From Acidimicrobiales bacterium (lineage in GTDB: Bacteria > Actinomycetota > Acidimicrobiia > Acidimicrobiales > Palsa-688): a stretch of 8,528 nucleotides of DNA. The stretch spans positions 1 to 8,528 of the forward strand of contig JAFAWZ010000167.1 in the NCBI GenBank assembly GCA_019241495.1, written 5' to 3'. The notes under the pieces are model-generated. The model made no database searches. It was not told where the DNA came from and saw nothing but the letters and a program-made list of their open reading frames with translations. Position numbers and translations under genes: made by a program. Below are positions 6,799-8,528 of this stretch, piece by piece; positions within the stretch are counted from its first letter, which is position 1, and each line of letters begins with the position of its first letter.

Positions 6799-6841
6799 TT
6801 GTGACGCGTTAGCAGCAAATAGTGCGGTTGACGCGTCACAA
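6799..6841. promoter_or_regulatory. 11-bp inverted repeat made of two TGACGCGTYA palindromes (candidate operator)
   Basis: TTGTGACGCGT at 6799-6809 and its exact reverse complement ACGCGTCACAA at 6831-6841 are separated by 21 nt. Each arm also contains a near-palindromic 10-mer: TGACGCGTTA (6802-6811, one mismatch from symmetry) and TGACGCGTCA (6829-6838, perfect). Their centres are 27 nt apart. Single GTGACGC half-sites are at 6744-6750 and 6782-6788. The pattern looks like binding sites for a dimeric DNA-binding protein, but the arms could instead form an RNA stem. No T-tract follows on either strand, so I do not call it a terminator. No regulator can be named. Confidence 0.5.
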
Positions 6842-6883
6842 AGACAGGAGGCTCCCGCCCAAGTCACGGGTGGCCGCCCCAAG

Positions 6884-6908
6884 ACACCCAACAGGAACAT
6901 CCAACAAG
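6884..6908. repeat. Imperfect 12-nt direct repeat
   Basis: ACACCCAACAGG (6884-6895) and ACATCCAACAAG (6897-6908) match at 10 of 12 positions, with a 13-nt offset. On the transcript strand the copies read as G/U-rich elements. It lies just downstream of the putative tsf terminator hairpin. Function unknown. Confidence 0.5.
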
Positions 6909-6912
6909 AACG

Positions 6913-6957
6913 CCTGACCAGGAAGGCAGCACCCCGGCGGGGCTGGTGGAGGTCAGG
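6913..6957 (-). terminator. Nested inverted repeat at the tsf stop, possible terminator or attenuator
   Basis: On the minus strand an outer perfect 7-bp stem, CCTGACC/GGTCAGG (plus 6951-6957 and 6913-6919), encloses an inner GC-rich hairpin at 6927-6945 (CAGCCCC, GCC loop, GGGG, TG bulge, CTG). The outer arm includes the tsf stop codon. The sequence after it (CGTTCTTGTTGG) is T-rich but not a proper T-tract, so intrinsic termination would be weak or of the atypical actinobacterial kind. It might instead be a read-through or mRNA-stabilising structure. Confidence 0.4.
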
Positions 6958-7756
6958 CCCCGATGACGGCCTGAGCGAAGCGCACCACCTGCACCGGGCC
7001 CAGCATCTGCTGCACAGACTGCTTCTCGTCCTTGGCGTAGGGCTGCTCCAATAGCGCCCCACCAGGCACCCGCTTGTACCAACCGTTCAGCTTCCCCTCG
7101 ACGATCTTCCCGACCGCCGCTTCCGGCTTGCCCTCGTTGCGGGTCTGGGCCTCCAAGGTGGCCTTTTCCGAGGCCACATCGTCGGCCGCCACCTCGTCGC
7201 GGGTGAGAGCGCCGGGTCGACCGAACGCGATGTGGACCGCCACGTCATGGGCCAGCTCGGGTGTACCCCCGTCCAGCTCGACGAGGATCCCGTTGACCCC
7301 ACGCCCGTTCTGGACGTGGACGTAGGAGTCCAGAACATGGCCGGGCTGGGCCACGAAACGGACAACCCGACCCACCTCGATGTTCTCCTTGAGGGCCAGC
7401 TTGAGATCGTCGATCGAATCTTTGCGGCTGTCCACCGCACCCTCGCCTTCGGCGGCGACTGCCCCGGCCAGCTCCTCGACCATGGACACGAACTGGGGCG
7501 ACTTGGCCACGAAGTCGGTCTCGGACTTGAGCTCGACCAACGCCGCGGCGTCGCCGGAGCGCGCCACCGCTACGGCGCCCTCGGCGTTCTCTCGCCCGGC
7601 CCGTTCGGCTGCCTTGCCGAGACCCCGCTCACGCAGCCAGGCGGTGGCGGCGGCCGGATCCCCGCCCGTCTCGCTGAGCGCCCGCTTGGCGTCCATCATT
7701 CCGGCCCCGGTGGAGTCCCGGAGCGCCTTCACATCCTGGGCGGAAAAATCTGCCAT
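6953..7756 (-). CDS. tsf: Elongation factor Ts
   Basis: EF-Ts is the nucleotide exchange factor that frees GDP from EF-Tu. The 267 residues are close to the family norm (E. coli 283). The N-terminal UBA-like domain is residues 1 to about 50 (DVKALRDSTGAGMMDAKRAL, then WLRERGLGKAA), followed by the invariant TDFVAK at about 80-85, which contacts EF-Tu. The core subdomains run through VHIAFGRPGALTRDEV and the C-terminal KIVEGKLNGWYKRVPGGALLEQPYAKD segment. The usual HIAAxxP reads HIAFGRP, and GGAL adds a few residues before LEQP. The ATG at 7756 lies 9 nt after the rpsB stop and 6 nt after an AGAGG Shine-Dalgarno, so the two are cotranscribed, as is usual. A possible terminator overlaps its stop. 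Confidence 0.97.
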   Translation of the reverse strand: MADFSAQDVKALRDSTGAGMMDAKRALSETGGDPAAATAWLRERGLGKAAERAGRENAEGAVAVARSGDAAALVELKSETDFVAKSPQFVSMVEELAGAVAAEGEGAVDSRKDSIDDLKLALKENIEVGRVVRFVAQPGHVLDSYVHVQNGRGVNGILVELDGGTPELAHDVAVHIAFGRPGALTRDEVAADDVASEKATLEAQTRNEGKPEAAVGKIVEGKLNGWYKRVPGGALLEQPYAKDEKQSVQQMLGPVQVVRFAQAVIGA

Positions 7757-7765
7757 GCCCTGCCT

Positions 7766-8528
7766 CTACTCCTCGGTGGTGGTGGATCCGGATTCGGCGG
7801 CGGGACCGGTCTCGTCACCCGTCGCCGGCGACTCGACGCCGGCGCCATCCCCGGCTGAGGTGGCGCCCGCCGTGACGCCGGGTCCGGCGTCAGGCTCGGC
7901 CGTGGCACCGGCCTCGGCTGCCACACTCGCCTCGGCTGCCTGGGCCTGCTGCCGGGCCGCGGCCAACCGGGCCTCCCGCTCGGCCTGGGCTATAGCCGCC
8001 TGGCGGCGGGCCTGGCGCTGCTGCTCTTCGCGCTCCGCCTCTTCCTCGGGCGTCAGGACCCGGGGAGTCTCAGGGGCAGCCGACGCGGTGCCTCCCCCAG
8101 TCCGGGCGGCCCGCCGGGAGGCGATGAAACGTCCCTCTTCGACCGCGTCGGCGATGACTCGGCACATGAGGCTTCCCGCCCGGATGGCGTCGTCGTTGCC
8201 CGGTATCACGTAGCTGATCAGGTCGGGATCGCAGTTCGTATCCACGACGGCCACGATGGGCAGGCCGAGCTTGTTCGCCTCTGTGACCGCGATGTGCTCC
8301 TTCTTCGTGTCGATGATGAACACGGCGTCGGGCAAGCGGGTCATGGTGCGGATGCCGCCCAGGTTCCGGTGCAGCTTCTCCAGCTCGCGGCTGAGGATGA
8401 GCGCCTCTTTCTTAGGCATGGCCTCGAAGTCGCCCGCGGCCCGCATGCGGTCGTACTCCTGCATCTTCTGGACCCGACCGGCGATGGTTCTGAAGTTGGT
8501 GAGCATGCCACCGAGCCAGCGCTCGTTG
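7766..8528 (-). CDS. rpsB: 30S ribosomal protein S2 (uS2), 5' part outside window, with long charged C-terminal tail
   Basis: S2 binds the 30S subunit late in assembly, together with S1 in many bacteria. The visible part begins in frame at the window edge inside NERWLGGMLTNF, which corresponds to about residue 100 of E. coli S2 (HRWLGGMLTNW), so roughly the first 100 residues are missing. It continues with KKEALILSRELEKLHRNLGGI, LPDAVFIIDTKKEHIAVTEANKLG, and VDTNCDPDLISYVIPGNDDAIRA, all classic S2 motifs. The E. coli protein ends soon after this point. Here about 115 further residues follow GRFIASRRA: first a Glu/Arg/Gln/Ala-rich stretch likely to form a coiled coil (about codons 8053-7925), then an acidic Ala/Gly/Ser/Thr/Pro-rich disordered tail ending TTTEE. 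The TAG stop is followed 9 nt later by tsf. Identity is sure; the tail's role is unknown. Confidence 0.97.
   Translation of the reverse strand, partial: NERWLGGMLTNFRTIAGRVQKMQEYDRMRAAGDFEAMPKKEALILSRELEKLHRNLGGIRTMTRLPDAVFIIDTKKEHIAVTEANKLGLPIVAVVDTNCDPDLISYVIPGNDDAIRAGSLMCRVIADAVEEGRFIASRRAARTGGGTASAAPETPRVLTPEEEAEREEQQRQARRQAAIAQAEREARLAAARQQAQAAEASVAAEAGATAEPDAGPGVTAGATSAGDGAGVESPATGDETGPAAESGSTTTEE

Larger units (their letters stand above)
6661..6952 (-). promoter_or_regulatory. tsf-pyrH intergenic region, probable terminator plus control region for the pyrH-ispG block
   Basis: This is the only non-coding gap of note in an otherwise end-to-end cluster. From upstream to downstream on the minus strand it holds a nested inverted repeat at the tsf stop, an imperfect 12-nt direct repeat, two 10-bp palindromic sites, and GTGACGC half-sites. 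Its composition is less GC-skewed than the genes, with a short AT-richer patch around 6808-6822. I could not find a convincing -35/-10 pair: TTGCTG at about 6812-6817 with a TGATAG-like hexamer 17 nt further down is the best but weak candidate. Regulation of pyrH from here is inferred from the layout. Confidence 0.45.

Noticed and set aside
6657..6839. Possible 60-residue basic peptide gene overlapping pyrH by GTGA
   Set aside because: The 4-nt overlap with pyrH is tempting, but third codon positions are clearly less GC-rich than in the neighbouring genes, no good ribosome site precedes its GTG (which lies inside the inverted repeat), and the Ala/Thr/Ser/Arg-rich peptide resembles nothing I know. 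Conservation in relatives would reopen it.
6799..6841. Inverted repeat as an intrinsic terminator
   Set aside because: The 21-nt loop is long and no T-tract follows on either strand, so paired protein-binding sites fit better.
1..8528. Mobile element, CRISPR array, tRNA/rRNA, toxin-antitoxin or defence system
   Set aside because: No transposase, integrase, terminal repeats, spacer-repeat pattern or cloverleaf was seen; every substantial coding frame is accounted for by core housekeeping genes.

Overview
This window is a stretch of conserved core genome from a high-GC bacterium. It is most likely an actinobacterium; the long low-complexity extensions on CdsA and S2 and the lack of spacer genes make me think of an Acidimicrobiia-like lineage, but that is inference. 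All eight genes lie on the minus strand, so transcription runs from the high-coordinate end to the low one: rpsB (5' part missing) > tsf > [292-nt gap] > pyrH > frr > cdsA > dxr > site-2 protease (rip1/rseP type) > ispG (3' part missing). M. tuberculosis keeps the same relative order but with further genes in between (for example rlmN between cdsA and dxr). Here those are absent and the genes are packed end to end.

Layout: rpsB and tsf (translation; 9 nt apart) form the upstream block. The 292-nt tsf-pyrH gap is the only sizeable non-coding stretch. It holds a nested inverted repeat overlapping the tsf stop (possible terminator), an imperfect 12-nt direct repeat, two near-identical 10-bp palindromes that form a wider 11-bp inverted repeat, and related half-sites spaced 19 and 38 nt apart, so it may be a regulatory region for the six-gene block that follows. 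In that block pyrH/frr share one base (TGATG), frr/cdsA are 9 nt apart with a strong Shine-Dalgarno, cdsA/dxr are 5 nt apart with a TTG start, dxr/site-2 protease overlap by 4 nt (GTGA), and site-2 protease/ispG are 17 nt apart.

How the genes fit together: rpsB, tsf and frr serve translation (30S subunit, EF-Tu recycling, ribosome recycling). pyrH makes UDP for RNA and, via CTP, for the CDP-diacylglycerol that cdsA makes for phospholipids. dxr and ispG are the second and penultimate enzymes of the MEP isoprenoid pathway. The intramembrane protease between them would act in membrane signalling. The block thus links protein synthesis, nucleotide supply and envelope building.

I see no mobile element, CRISPR array, tRNA or rRNA, defence system, or clear sign of horizontal transfer. 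No previously undescribed system is evident. The oddest items are a roughly 390-residue disordered extension on CdsA, a roughly 115-residue charged C-terminal tail on ribosomal protein S2, and the repeat-rich tsf-pyrH gap. The many long plus-strand open frames look like antisense shadows of GC-rich genes.
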